A stretch of DNA of 64,000 nt from contig CAYYMH010000009.1 of NCBI GenBank assembly GCA_964472785.1, forward strand, positions 1 through 64,000. Direction: 5' to 3'. Position numbers and translations under genes: made by a program. Position 1 is the stretch's first letter; every line of letters begins with the position of its first letter. Positions 16,514 through 26,077 of this stretch are shown here, piece by piece. The notes beneath the pieces are model-generated. The model was not told where the DNA came from and did not search any database. It saw only the letters and a program-made list of their open reading frames with translations. The DNA is from CAYYMH01 sp964472785 (GTDB taxonomy: Bacteria > Zhuqueibacterota > Zhuqueibacteria > Thermofontimicrobiales > Thermofontimicrobiaceae).

Positions 16514-17524
16514 TTGAGTCGAATTAAAATCGGCGTGGTGGGAGTCGGACATCTGGGACGGTTCCACACACAAAATTATAAATCTATCGATGATGCTGAA
16601 CTTATTGGAATCTACGATGCCAATCCGGAGCGCTGTCAGCAAATCGCTGACGAATTCCAGGTGACTGCGTTCGATAATCTGGACGAGTTACTGGAACTGT
16701 TGGATGCGGTCAGCATTGTGGTGACCACGATTAACCATTTTGACATCACCAAGCGCTGCCTGGAAAAAGGTGTGCATTGTCTGGTGGAAAAACCGATCAC
16801 CAGTACATTGGATCAGGCAGACGAGCTTATCAAACTCGCGGATAAAAACAAGCTCATTCTACAGGTCGGACACATCGAGCGCTTTAACCCGGCATTGGTC
16901 GCTTTATCCGATATTGAACTGAATCCATTATTTATTGAAAGCCACCGCTTGGCTTCATTCAATCCACGCGGGACAGACGTTGCCGTGGTGTTAGATTTGA
17001 TGATTCACGACATCGACATTATTTTGCATTTGGTAAAAAGTCCGGTGAAACAAATTGACGCCAGTGGTGTTCCGGTAATCACCAACGAGGTGGACATTGC
17101 TAACGCCCGCATTCGGTTCGAAAATGGGTGTGTAGCAAACGTGACCGCCAGCCGAATTTCACAAAAAACAATGCGTAAAATGCGCCTGTTTCAACGGAAC
17201 GCTTATATCGGAATTGATTTTCTGCAGAAGTTCAGCGAAGTTTATCGTTTGGTCGATGCGGAAAATGTAACGCTTCAGCCCAACCAAATTCCAATCGAAT
17301 TAGCGCAGTTGGATCAATTTCAAGACCCCAAAAAAATTATTTACGAACGCAAACAAGTTGATGAAACCAATGCGTTGAAAATGGAATTGGAAACCTTTTT
17401 AAAAACGATCAAAAATGGTGACCGACCAGCAGTCAGCGGGTCCGACGGGAAGGAAGCGTTACGGGTAGCAATTGAAATTACCGAAGCGATTGAAAAGCAA
17501 GTTAAACAAACGTTGAATATTTGA
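16514..17524 (+). CDS. Gfo/Idh/MocA-family dehydrogenase in the lipid A operon (GnnA candidate)
   Basis: The 336-residue protein starts SRIKIGVVGVGHLGRFH, the Rossmann NAD-binding motif, and keeps the EKPIT motif of the Gfo/Idh/MocA family and the MIHDIDI motif further on. The family oxidises sugar or nucleotide-sugar hydroxyls. In several genomes a member of this family sits beside lpxA/lpxB. The characterised example is GnnA, which oxidises UDP-GlcNAc at C3 before GnnB adds an amino group, giving amide-linked lipid A. No gnnB-like transaminase is visible here, so the role is inferred from position. It is the first gene of the operon and is followed 21 bases later by lpxB. Confidence 0.75.
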   Translation: MSRIKIGVVGVGHLGRFHTQNYKSIDDAELIGIYDANPERCQQIADEFQVTAFDNLDELLELLDAVSIVVTTINHFDITKRCLEKGVHCLVEKPITSTLDQADELIKLADKNKLILQVGHIERFNPALVALSDIELNPLFIESHRLASFNPRGTDVAVVLDLMIHDIDIILHLVKSPVKQIDASGVPVITNEVDIANARIRFENGCVANVTASRISQKTMRKMRLFQRNAYIGIDFLQKFSEVYRLVDAENVTLQPNQIPIELAQLDQFQDPKKIIYERKQVDETNALKMELETFLKTIKNGDRPAVSGSDGKEALRVAIEITEAIEKQVKQTLNI

Positions 17525-17545
17525 GCTCGAAATCGGTACAAATAG

Positions 17546-18694
17546 ATGAATAAAAAAATGATGATTATCGCCGGGGAAGCCTCTGGAGATTTGCACGGCT
17601 CCGGATTAGTTCGGGAATTAAAATTCAGAGATCCGGATTTGGACATTTTTGGTATCGGCGGAGACCGGATGAAAAAAGAGGGAATGCAGCTTCTCCGTCA
17701 CATTAATGAAATGAGCGTACTCGGCTTCCTCGATGTCATCAAGCAGTTTCGCTTCTTCCGAACTGTTTATCATGAATTGGTCAAAAAAATGGAGCAGGAA
17801 AATCCTGCCGTACTGGTTTTGATCGACTATCCCGGTATGAATTTAAAACTTGCCAAAGCCGCCCATAAACGCAACATCAAAGTGCTGTATTATATTGCCC
17901 CACAAGTCTGGGCATGGGGCGCCGGCAGGATAAAGAAAATGGATAAGTACGTGAACCGGATGGCAGTCATCATTCCTTTTGAAGAGCGGATGTTCCGGGA
18001 TGCGGGTATTGATGCGACATTTGTCGGTCATCCGCTATTGGAGGTAATTCGACCAAGACTGGGCAGAAAGGAATTCTTCGATCAATTTAATCTGAATCAA
18101 AATTCAAAAACAATAGGACTTCTTCCCGGCAGCCGGTCTCATGAAGTGAACAGACTGCTCCCGGAAATGATCAAAGCTGTTAAACGTCTGAAAAAGGAAC
18201 ACCGCGATATTCAGGTCGTGATCGGTAAATCAACTTCTGTAAGTCAAGACATTTACCAACAAATTGTCGGCAATGACAACGACATCCAAATCATCGAAAC
18301 TTTTACTTACGACATTATGAAACACTGTGATCTCTTGATTGTTGCTTCCGGCACCGCGACTCTGGAATCTGCCTTATTTGAAACGCCGCTGATCATCGTT
18401 TACAAAGTGGATTCTTTTTCTTATTTTATTGGACGAATGTTGGTCAAAATCGAGCACATCGGTTTGGTCAATGTGATCGCGGAACAGAAAATCGTCCCCG
18501 AATTTATTCAGGGAAATTTTGAGGCGAAAAAGCTGTTGCCCGAAATGAAAGCGTTACTTTACAATGAAAAAGAACGGCAAAGCGTCAAACAAAATCTGAT
18601 ACAAATCAAAGAAAGGCTGGGAGAAAAAGGAGCTTCTGCAAAAACAGCCGACATGATTATGAACATGGCGAAAGAACCAATTTCAGAAAATTGA
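17546..18694 (+). CDS. lpxB: Lipid-A-disaccharide synthase
   Basis: The 382-residue glycosyltransferase joins UDP-2,3-diacylglucosamine and lipid X into the lipid A disaccharide at the inner face of the inner membrane. The start IIAGEASGDLHGSGLVREL is the family signature. Further marks are VLIDYPGMNLKLAKAAH, YYIAPQVWAWGAGR, LLPGSRSHEV and ASGTATLESALFETP. The length is normal for LpxB. The next gene follows after one base, showing tight coupling. Its presence means the organism makes lipopolysaccharide. Confidence 0.96.
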   Translation: MNKKMMIIAGEASGDLHGSGLVRELKFRDPDLDIFGIGGDRMKKEGMQLLRHINEMSVLGFLDVIKQFRFFRTVYHELVKKMEQENPAVLVLIDYPGMNLKLAKAAHKRNIKVLYYIAPQVWAWGAGRIKKMDKYVNRMAVIIPFEERMFRDAGIDATFVGHPLLEVIRPRLGRKEFFDQFNLNQNSKTIGLLPGSRSHEVNRLLPEMIKAVKRLKKEHRDIQVVIGKSTSVSQDIYQQIVGNDNDIQIIETFTYDIMKHCDLLIVASGTATLESALFETPLIIVYKVDSFSYFIGRMLVKIEHIGLVNVIAEQKIVPEFIQGNFEAKKLLPEMKALLYNEKERQSVKQNLIQIKERLGEKGASAKTADMIMNMAKEPISEN

Positions 18695-18695
18695 T

Positions 18696-19361
18696 ATGTT
18701 AGACAGAAAGACAAAAAAGAAACTCACATTTTACTTAGCCACGAAATTCGGGTGGTTATTTATCCTCGCGTTGGGGAAAACGCTTTTTATTAAAGAGAAG
18801 GGTAAAAAGCACCTCAATCAACTCATTCGCGAAAACAAAAACTACATTTATGCTTTGTGGCACGGACGCATTATTGTCCCGATATTTGTCAATCGTAACG
18901 AAAAAATATGCCCCATGGTAAGCTTACACGCAGACGGCGAAATGATAGCTCAAACCATGCAGCGGTTGGGCTTCAATCCGGTACGCGGTTCCAGTACCCG
19001 AGGCGGTAAAAAGGCATTTCATGATATGGTCAATACGATCAAACAGGGTGTTGTCGGTGCCATGATCCCGGATGGTCCGACTGGACCGCGACACAAATTT
19101 AAACCAGGAACACTTTACCTGGCTCAGCAAGCAGAAGCCTACCTAATTCCAACGACTTTTTCTGCAAACCGGAAATTTGTTTTCAAAAGCTGGGATCGAT
19201 TTGTTTTACCTAAACCATTTTCCAAAAATTTGATGCTGTATGGGAAACCATTGAAAGTCCCCAAAAACATTTCAGCAAAATCTCTCGCGCTATTGCGAGC
19301 AGATTTTGAACAGCAAATGATCAACTTGGAACGTCAGGCAGATGAATATTTTCGAAAATAA
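18696..19361 (+). CDS. DUF374 lysophospholipid-acyltransferase-like protein
   Basis: The 221-residue protein belongs to the DUF374 acyltransferase-like family, with the conserved LWHGRIIVP near residue 55, VRGSSTRGGKKA, and IPDGPTGPRHKFKPG. The His in the LWHGR motif resembles the acyltransferase catalytic HxxxxD site. An N-terminal hydrophobic stretch (WLFILALGKTLFI) may anchor it to the membrane. It lies between lpxB and lpxK and overlaps lpxK by 20 bases, so a late acylation step of lipid A is the likely role. This is not proven for the family, and it is not a classical LpxL. Confidence 0.85.
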   Translation: MLDRKTKKKLTFYLATKFGWLFILALGKTLFIKEKGKKHLNQLIRENKNYIYALWHGRIIVPIFVNRNEKICPMVSLHADGEMIAQTMQRLGFNPVRGSSTRGGKKAFHDMVNTIKQGVVGAMIPDGPTGPRHKFKPGTLYLAQQAEAYLIPTTFSANRKFVFKSWDRFVLPKPFSKNLMLYGKPLKVPKNISAKSLALLRADFEQQMINLERQADEYFRK

Positions 19362-20394
19362 ATTTCTAAAATTCAGCCTGCCGCCCCTTGCTTTCATCTA
19401 TGGACTTGTTATCCGGATCAGAAACAGGTGTTACGATCTTTATATTTTCCCGATTCGAAAAATTCAATCCTGCAAAGTAATCAGTGTGGGCAACATCTCG
19501 GTGGGCGGCACCGGGAAGACACCGTTTGTCAGTTTTTTAGCCCGCTTTTTAAAGAACAAACAAAAGAATGTTGTCATCCTGAGCCGTGGCTACGGCCGGA
19601 AAAGCAAAGGCACTGTAATCGTTTCAGATGGGAATAGTGTCCTGGCATCGCCAGATGAAGCCGGCGATGAACCGTATCTTTTGGCTAGGCAGCTTTCGGG
19701 CACTCCCGTAGTCGTTGAAGGAGATCGTATCAAGGGCGCTCAATTTATTCTGGATGAATTCGAGCCGGACATCATCCTTTTGGACGATGCATTTCAGCAT
19801 CGTAGAATTGCAAGAGACCTGGATATTCTTTTAATGGATGCGTCACAGTCAAGGCGTAAAATGCATTTATTACCATTCGGCGTTCTCCGTGAACCTTTTT
19901 CGTCCGTCAAAAGAGGCGATATTGTATGCCTCACCAAAGTGAATCAAACGACTGATGCGGATTGGCTTCAGAGTAAAATTAACAAACAGACAAGCGCTCC
20001 GATTATTTTGTGTTCGCATGAACCCTGTCAATTAGTCCACATTGTGAAGGACAAAAAACATGATCTTTCGTATTTGAAGGATAAGAATGCGCTCTTATTT
20101 TCCGGAATTGCCAAGCCCGATTCTTTTCAACAAACCGTACAACAATGCGGCGCAAAAATTATTCGACATTTAAAATTTAGTGATCACTTTCAATATAAGC
20201 GCGAGAATTTAGAAAAAATACATCAGCTTTCCAAATCGCTGGCAGCGGATCTAATCATCACGACAGAAAAAGATGCAGTGCGGATTACAAAATGTCTTTC
20301 GGACTCAAACGATATTTTTTATTTATCCATACACATAAAAATTATTCAGGGCCAGAAAATTTTGGAAGATAAAATTGAAAGGACAATACAATGA
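19342..20394 (+). CDS. lpxK: Tetraacyldisaccharide 4'-kinase
   Basis: The 350-residue kinase phosphorylates the 4' position of the lipid A disaccharide to form lipid IVA. It has the LpxK N-terminal pattern with a hydrophobic start. A P-loop follows at VGNISVGGTGKTPFV, then SRGYGRK, DEPYLLARQL and LLDDAFQHRRIARDLDI. The length matches the family. It overlaps both neighbours (20 bases with the acyltransferase, four with the amylase), so translation is coupled across the set. The lpxA, lpxC, lpxD and waaA genes are not in the window. Confidence 0.95.
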   Translation: MNIFENKFLKFSLPPLAFIYGLVIRIRNRCYDLYIFPIRKIQSCKVISVGNISVGGTGKTPFVSFLARFLKNKQKNVVILSRGYGRKSKGTVIVSDGNSVLASPDEAGDEPYLLARQLSGTPVVVEGDRIKGAQFILDEFEPDIILLDDAFQHRRIARDLDILLMDASQSRRKMHLLPFGVLREPFSSVKRGDIVCLTKVNQTTDADWLQSKINKQTSAPIILCSHEPCQLVHIVKDKKHDLSYLKDKNALLFSGIAKPDSFQQTVQQCGAKIIRHLKFSDHFQYKRENLEKIHQLSKSLAADLIITTEKDAVRITKCLSDSNDIFYLSIHIKIIQGQKILEDKIERTIQ

Positions 20395-22190
20395 AATACA
20401 AACACTTCTTTTGGTTACTTACGCTTCTGGTTTTCTGCTCAAATCAATCAGGAACGATTATTCTTTCCGAACCGTACTATTTTAAAATTGATAAAGAAAA
20501 AGTCGGAATCAAGGAGGAATGGTACGAAGAAGATTTCAATCTCGAATTGCTGACAAAGGTCGAACAGTTGAAGAACTGGGAGCGTTTTTTGTCCATGGAA
20601 TACGATGGCTGGGGCTGGTATTTTACGGAATTCGATTATGCTGAAAAACATCGAAAATTAGCGCTGGCTTTTTCTTCTGTGGATGATGATGCTCAAATTT
20701 GGTTGAATGGCCAATTTGTTGGTACTCATAAAGGCGCGAATACTGAATTTAAATTTGACGTGAGTGATTTTCTCCGGAAAGGAAAAAATCGCCTCACCAT
20801 TCTGGTTATAGATTTCGGCGGTCAAGGTGGTGTGATCGGCAAAGTTGCCTTGGTTCCCTTTAAAAACAAAAGCAATTTGTCCAAAGGGAAATATTATTAT
20901 GCTGACACGCCAAAGCCTCCGGAATGGTCAGAAAACGCTGTCATTTATGAACTCAACACCCGTCAGTTCACACTGGAGGGAACGTTTCAGGCGATTGAGC
21001 CGCGAATCGAAGAATTGAAGGAACTCGGTGTCAAAATCATTTGGTTTATGCCCATCCATCCGATTGGCGAAAAAAAACGTAAAGGAACGCTGGGGAGTTA
21101 CTATGCTGTCAGAGATTTTTATGGGATTAATCCTGAATTTGGTACGTTAGCGGATTTCAGGTCGCTGGTTGACAAAATCCATCAAAACGAAATATATGTG
21201 ATCATTGATTTGGTGGCAAACCATACCGCGTGGGATAATCCGTTGATTGAGCAACATCCCGAATGGTACACACGTGATGAGGATGGAAATATTGTGCCAC
21301 CGGTTAAGGATTGGAGCGATGTGGCGGATTTGAATTATGGGAATCGTGAGGTGTGGGGCTACATGATCGATGTCATGAAGTACTGGGTTTCCGAGATTGA
21401 CATCGACGGTTATCGGTGCGACGTCGCAGCCATGGTGCCGACAGAATTCTGGGTTAAGGCCCGAAACGAATTGGATAAAATCAAGCCGGTTTTTATGTTA
21501 GCCGAAGCGGAGACACCGGAACTGAATGCGAATGGTTTTGATATGACTTATGCCAGCAGTATGTATCATCTGTTTAATAATATCGCCAACGGTAAAAAAT
21601 CACCTGAGCAAATTGATGCGCTACTCCGCCACGAGCAAAACCACTATCCGAAAAACAGTATGCGCATGAGGTTTACCTCGAATCACGACGAAAATTCCTG
21701 GCATCAGTCAGCAATAACCCGGCTTGGAGAAAAGGGTGCACAAACTTTTGCCGTACTAACATTTACTTTGCCCGGGACACCGCTCATTTACAATGGTCAG
21801 GAAATTGGTAATAGAAAATCATTGGAATTTTTCGAGAAAGATCCGATAATTTGGAAGGAGAGTTTTTTTCGTTCTTTTTATCAAACGTTAGCACACGCCT
21901 ATCGCGAATTCCCTGCTCTCTATCGTGGCAATTTCGTCAAATCAAGAACGAGTCAAGATGATATAATTTACGCGTTCATCCGAACTGAAAACAGTGAGTT
22001 TGTGCTGATAATGACCAATCTATCACCGAACGAAATTACAACTGAAATTGACCTTTCAGAATTAAGCGGTCAGTTTATTGAATTATTTACAGGAGAGGAA
22101 TTAGCAATCATTGAACAAAAACTGACTTTTATATTGGAGCCGTGGGAATATCGCGTCTATGTTCAGAAAAAACAAAATACAAAGCCGTAA
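20391..22190 (+). CDS. Secreted GH13 alpha-amylase family enzyme
   Basis: The 599-residue protein has a signal peptide (1-22) and a beta-sandwich domain (about 60-155, with WLNGQFVGTHKGANTEFKFD resembling sugar-binding domains of glycosidases). A GH13 barrel follows from about 180. The conserved residues are intact: DLVANHTAWDN, nucleophile Asp344 in DGYRCD, acid Glu372 in MLAEAET, and Asp433 in SNHDEN. It should cleave alpha-glucans in the periplasm or outside the cell. The ATG overlaps the lpxK stop (ATGA), which is an unusual partner for a lipid A operon. The exact substrate cannot be told from sequence alone. Confidence 0.88.
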   Translation: MKYKHFFWLLTLLVFCSNQSGTIILSEPYYFKIDKEKVGIKEEWYEEDFNLELLTKVEQLKNWERFLSMEYDGWGWYFTEFDYAEKHRKLALAFSSVDDDAQIWLNGQFVGTHKGANTEFKFDVSDFLRKGKNRLTILVIDFGGQGGVIGKVALVPFKNKSNLSKGKYYYADTPKPPEWSENAVIYELNTRQFTLEGTFQAIEPRIEELKELGVKIIWFMPIHPIGEKKRKGTLGSYYAVRDFYGINPEFGTLADFRSLVDKIHQNEIYVIIDLVANHTAWDNPLIEQHPEWYTRDEDGNIVPPVKDWSDVADLNYGNREVWGYMIDVMKYWVSEIDIDGYRCDVAAMVPTEFWVKARNELDKIKPVFMLAEAETPELNANGFDMTYASSMYHLFNNIANGKKSPEQIDALLRHEQNHYPKNSMRMRFTSNHDENSWHQSAITRLGEKGAQTFAVLTFTLPGTPLIYNGQEIGNRKSLEFFEKDPIIWKESFFRSFYQTLAHAYREFPALYRGNFVKSRTSQDDIIYAFIRTENSEFVLIMTNLSPNEITTEIDLSELSGQFIELFTGEELAIIEQKLTFILEPWEYRVYVQKKQNTKP

Positions 22191-22202
22191 AATTACTTGC
22201 AA

Positions 22203-22228
22203 ACCAGCCACAAATTTCAAGCGCTGGT
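22203..22228. terminator. Weak stem-loop between convergent genes
   Basis: ACCAGC (22203-22208) and GCTGGT (22223-22228) pair around a 14-base loop. A T-run appears only about 13 bases later on the plus strand. It lies between the amylase and a convergent minus-strand gene and may be a shared transcription end, but the structure is weak. Confidence 0.3.
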
Positions 22229-22292
22229 CTGTGGGCATGATTTTTTAAAACGACAAATTTTGATTTTTAAATTCCGGAACGAATTAGCTCAT

Positions 22293-24140
22293 CTACTTCA
22301 ACGGCGTAATACGTCCGTTTTTATACTGAAGTAAATGGATGGAATTATTTACTCTGTCATTTCCTTTAAAAGTCACATCACTCTTGATGCCTTCAAAGTT
22401 TTGCATCTGTTTCAAATGCTCGCCGATTTCTTCTCGCTTTACTTTTTTGTTTTTAACAGCATCCAAAATAATACCCATCGCATCAACACCCTGCATTTCC
22501 ATAACACCGGGAGTGGTTTTTATTAAATTGCGGAAATCAGTGCGAAATTTAATTAGGTCGATATCAGATTCATCAACATAATAATTACTACAAAAAATAA
22601 CGCCATCCACATATTCTCTTGATTTTCTCAGCTCTTCTTCGTCGTACCAGTATTCTCCGCCAAATATTTGTGCGCGGATATTCACAAACGCAAACTGGGG
22701 TGCGATGTATTTAATCTGTTCCGTATAGCATGGTAGAAAAATCCCATCGATAATTGTCACCGGTATCGTCTCTTCATCAAATCTTTTTTTCTGAATCGGA
22801 TTCAAATCTTTGGTAAAGTGGTTTAACAACGAATCTTTATTCATCATATTAAAACCAACTTCCCGAATACCCTCAAATTGGCGAGAAAGATCCTCTGCTT
22901 CGGCGTAGTACCATTTTTGAGTAATGATCGAACCACCCAATTTATCAATTGTTTCGGTGAAACTGTCAGTCATCTGTTTTCCGTAATTATCGGCAGGCGC
23001 CAGAGTGGCAAATGTCTTTAGTCCCAGATGCTTTATTGCATATTCAGCAAGCAATCTGCCTCGTGACTCGAGATTGGGATTAAGCTGAAATGTGTAGTCA
23101 TGAATAACAGTCACGCCATTCCCTGAAGTTGACGGAGAAATAAACGGGATATTCGAATCGTCCAAGACCGCTGAAATAGCAACCGTTTTGTCACGCTCCA
23201 ATTCCCCGATGATTGCTGTGATATTATCATCACCCGCCAATTCTTTTGCCGCAAGAATCGCTTTGACGATATCACCTTCACTGTCCTTTATGACAAGATT
23301 AATTCTAAAAGCAGATGCGTCATTAAACTTCTTTTGAGCGTATCGAATACCTGACAATACTTGCCGTGCCTGTTCCGCATATTGCCCGGATAAAGGAAGA
23401 ATAACACCGATCTTTACTTCCTGATAAGCTAACGGAATGTTTGTCCGATCCAGCAATTGTTTGATATATAAAATGTAAGGATTGTCCGGCTGTTTCTTGA
23501 TAAAATTCTGTAGCAACGCAATCGACTTTTCTCTTTTTCCGATATTGAGATGTCGGATCGAAGATTTTATTGTTAAAATGGCAGAAGAAATTCTTCCGGT
23601 TGAACTTTCCCGCATTGACTCAATTTCATTCAACGTGATATTATTATCAATCACTTTTAATGCAAGATTGCGACTTTTTTCGATCAAAGAATTTCTTTCA
23701 CTATGATCGGTCACATACAAAAACTCCCGCAGAGATTCTTTATAACGACCGAGACGATAGTAACCGAAACCTCTTAAGTAATGAGCATCGCATCTATAGT
23801 GGCTCTGCGGATATTTGGCGATAAGATCATTGGTTACAGACAAGCATGCATTATCATCCCCCGCCTTGTAATAGCATTTTGCCAGCATGAGATGAGCAAT
23901 CGTCACTCGCTGATGCGGAGGATAGGCTTTTAATAACGTTAGGAACGTTTCCTTTGCTTTTTGGAATTCATTGTTTTGATAATATCTGACACCTTCACTA
24001 AATATAATTTCGATGTCCGGAATATGGGCAATGTTTTTTGATTTGATTGTCTGGGCTGATACCGAATTCATCACAATCAAGAAAAGAAAAATCATCGTCA
24101 GAACAGCAAACTTCTTGCTTTTTTGTTTGTTCTTATTCAT
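22293..24140 (-). CDS. Secreted TPR plus type-1 periplasmic binding fold protein (LpoA-like architecture)
   Basis: The 615-residue protein has a signal peptide (1-29, ending VSAQ). TPR-like repeats run from about 45 to 225 (EGVRYYQNNEFQKAKETFL; AKCYYKAGDDNAC). A leucine/isoleucine/valine-binding type domain follows from about 240 (KIGVILPLSGQYAEQARQVLSGI) to the end. The same order is found in LpoA, the outer-membrane activator of class A penicillin-binding proteins, and in some branched-chain amino acid receptors fused to TPRs. It follows glmS by ten bases, which makes a role in wall synthesis plausible, but no lipobox is seen and the role is inferred. Confidence 0.72.
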   Translation of the reverse strand: MNKNKQKSKKFAVLTMIFLFLIVMNSVSAQTIKSKNIAHIPDIEIIFSEGVRYYQNNEFQKAKETFLTLLKAYPPHQRVTIAHLMLAKCYYKAGDDNACLSVTNDLIAKYPQSHYRCDAHYLRGFGYYRLGRYKESLREFLYVTDHSERNSLIEKSRNLALKVIDNNITLNEIESMRESSTGRISSAILTIKSSIRHLNIGKREKSIALLQNFIKKQPDNPYILYIKQLLDRTNIPLAYQEVKIGVILPLSGQYAEQARQVLSGIRYAQKKFNDASAFRINLVIKDSEGDIVKAILAAKELAGDDNITAIIGELERDKTVAISAVLDDSNIPFISPSTSGNGVTVIHDYTFQLNPNLESRGRLLAEYAIKHLGLKTFATLAPADNYGKQMTDSFTETIDKLGGSIITQKWYYAEAEDLSRQFEGIREVGFNMMNKDSLLNHFTKDLNPIQKKRFDEETIPVTIIDGIFLPCYTEQIKYIAPQFAFVNIRAQIFGGEYWYDEEELRKSREYVDGVIFCSNYYVDESDIDLIKFRTDFRNLIKTTPGVMEMQGVDAMGIILDAVKNKKVKREEIGEHLKQMQNFEGIKSDVTFKGNDRVNNSIHLLQYKNGRITPLK

Positions 24141-24150
24141 AAACTCATCC

Positions 24151-25983
24151 TCATTCTACAGTAACACTTTTAGCTAAATTGCGTGGTTGATCAACATCGC
24201 ACCCCCGGATGACAGCGACAAAATACGCCAGCAATTGTAAAGGTAAAATCGTTAACAAAGGCATGAGGAATTCGATCGTTGAAGGTACATAAATAACGTG
24301 GTCAGCTTTAGCCTGCATAAAGGTATCACCTTCGGTTGCGATTGCAATAACCTTACCCTTCCTTGATTTAACTTCCTCGATATTGCTGATAATTTTTTCA
24401 TAAGTTGAATCTTTGGTGGCGATAAAAACAACCGGCATATTTTGATCAATCAATGCGATCGGGCCATGTTTCATTTCTGCGGCAGGATAACCTTCCGCAT
24501 GGATGTATGAAATTTCTTTTAATTTTAAGGCGCCTTCCAAAGCCACCGGAAAATTATAACCTCTCCCGAGATAAAGAAAGTTAGGCACATCAGCATATAA
24601 TTGAGCAATTTCTTTTATATGGTTTTGATTTTTTAAAATATTTTCCATTTTTTTCGGTAACTGCATTAATTCCTGAACAATTTCCTGGCCTTTGCTTGAA
24701 GACATCGCACTCATACGAGCAAGCAAAACTGTTAACAACGCAAGGACAGTAACCTGTGATGTGAACGCCTTAGTGGACGCAACCCCGATTTCAGGTCCGG
24801 CATGGAGGTAAATTCCCGCATCCGTTTCTCTGGCAATAGTGGAACCGACAACATTGCAGATACCAAAAATTTTTCCGCCTTTGCGCTTCGCCTCCCTCAC
24901 AGCAGCCAGAGTATCAGCGGTCTCACCGGACTGACTAATAACAATGGTCACTGTATCCCGATCTAAAATGGGATCCCGGTATCTAAATTCCGATGCGTAT
25001 TCTACTTCTACAGGAATCCGGACAAATTCCTCCAGCATGTATTCTCCAATCAATGCCGCGTGCCATGAAGTTCCGCAAGCAGTAATTAAAATTCGACGCG
25101 CATGTAGAAGTGATTTTTCCTCATATTGGATTCCCCCCAGTTTTGTGGTTCCATCTTCCGGTAACAGGCGACCGCGCATCGAATCATAAATTGTCTGTGG
25201 TTGTTCCATGATCTCCTTCAACATAAAATGGGGATACCCGCCTTTTTCAATCTTATCCAAATCAAAGGCAATTTCCTCAATCCGTGTTTGCACCGGCCGA
25301 TCATCAATCGTTTTGATTTGCATCCGCGAGCTATTCAGAACAGCCATTTCGTTATCATCCAGATAACTCACTTGTGAGGTATATCTGGCGATGGCAGCAG
25401 CGTCAGATGCCACAAAATATTCACCGTCCCCGAGTCCAATAACAATCGGACTACCCCGTCTCGCTGTGATAATCAAATCCGGCTCTTCACTGCAAATCAC
25501 AGCAATACCAAAGGTTCCCTCTATTAAATGCAGCGCTTCCCGAACCGCTTTTTCTAAATTTCTGTGAGTTTTATAGCTCTCTTCAATAAGATGAGCCAGG
25601 GATTCCGTATCTGTTTCTGTTTTAAATTTATGCCCCTTTTGTTCCAACTCTTTCCGAATTACATCATAATTTTCAATAATTCCGTTATGAATGATGGCGA
25701 TTTTTTGGGTACAATCAAGATGCGGATGTGCATTTATCTGGTTCGGTTCACCGTGAGTTGCCCAACGGGTATGACCGATTCCCACCTTTCCGAATAGGGG
25801 CGATTTTATTAATTTTTTTTCCAACTCATTAATTTTTCCCTCTTTTTTTGATACATAAAGCTTTTTATCGACGATGGTCGCAATTCCTGCAGAATCATAT
25901 CCCCGATATTCCAGCCGCTTTAGCCCATCAATGAGCACCGAACTGGCATTTCTCTCACCAATATATCCGACGATTCCACACAT
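24151..25983 (-). CDS. glmS: Glutamine-fructose-6-phosphate aminotransferase (isomerizing)
   Basis: The 610-residue enzyme makes glucosamine-6-phosphate from fructose-6-phosphate and glutamine, the first step towards UDP-GlcNAc for lipid A and peptidoglycan. Cys2 of the N-terminal MCGIVGYIG is the glutaminase nucleophile. The two SIS domains carry ACGTSWHAA, SQSGETADTLAA and ASTKAFTSQ, and the C-terminus ends LAKSVTVE as expected. Length is full. It sits ten bases upstream of the LpoA-like gene and follows guaA on the same strand. No glmS ribozyme is recognised in the 94-base leader. Confidence 0.96.
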   Translation of the reverse strand: MCGIVGYIGERNASSVLIDGLKRLEYRGYDSAGIATIVDKKLYVSKKEGKINELEKKLIKSPLFGKVGIGHTRWATHGEPNQINAHPHLDCTQKIAIIHNGIIENYDVIRKELEQKGHKFKTETDTESLAHLIEESYKTHRNLEKAVREALHLIEGTFGIAVICSEEPDLIITARRGSPIVIGLGDGEYFVASDAAAIARYTSQVSYLDDNEMAVLNSSRMQIKTIDDRPVQTRIEEIAFDLDKIEKGGYPHFMLKEIMEQPQTIYDSMRGRLLPEDGTTKLGGIQYEEKSLLHARRILITACGTSWHAALIGEYMLEEFVRIPVEVEYASEFRYRDPILDRDTVTIVISQSGETADTLAAVREAKRKGGKIFGICNVVGSTIARETDAGIYLHAGPEIGVASTKAFTSQVTVLALLTVLLARMSAMSSSKGQEIVQELMQLPKKMENILKNQNHIKEIAQLYADVPNFLYLGRGYNFPVALEGALKLKEISYIHAEGYPAAEMKHGPIALIDQNMPVVFIATKDSTYEKIISNIEEVKSRKGKVIAIATEGDTFMQAKADHVIYVPSTIEFLMPLLTILPLQLLAYFVAVIRGCDVDQPRNLAKSVTVE

Positions 25984-26077
25984 TTGATTACCTCTTTTAA
26001 GATGTGGTCATGGTTAAAACTTTATTTATGAATAATAAATATTTTGGAAAACTTATCTTTCCATAGAAAATGACGCC

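Noticed and set aside
24100..26077. glmS ribozyme
   Set aside because: The 94-base leader of glmS is too short for the ribozyme fold and shows none of its conserved core.
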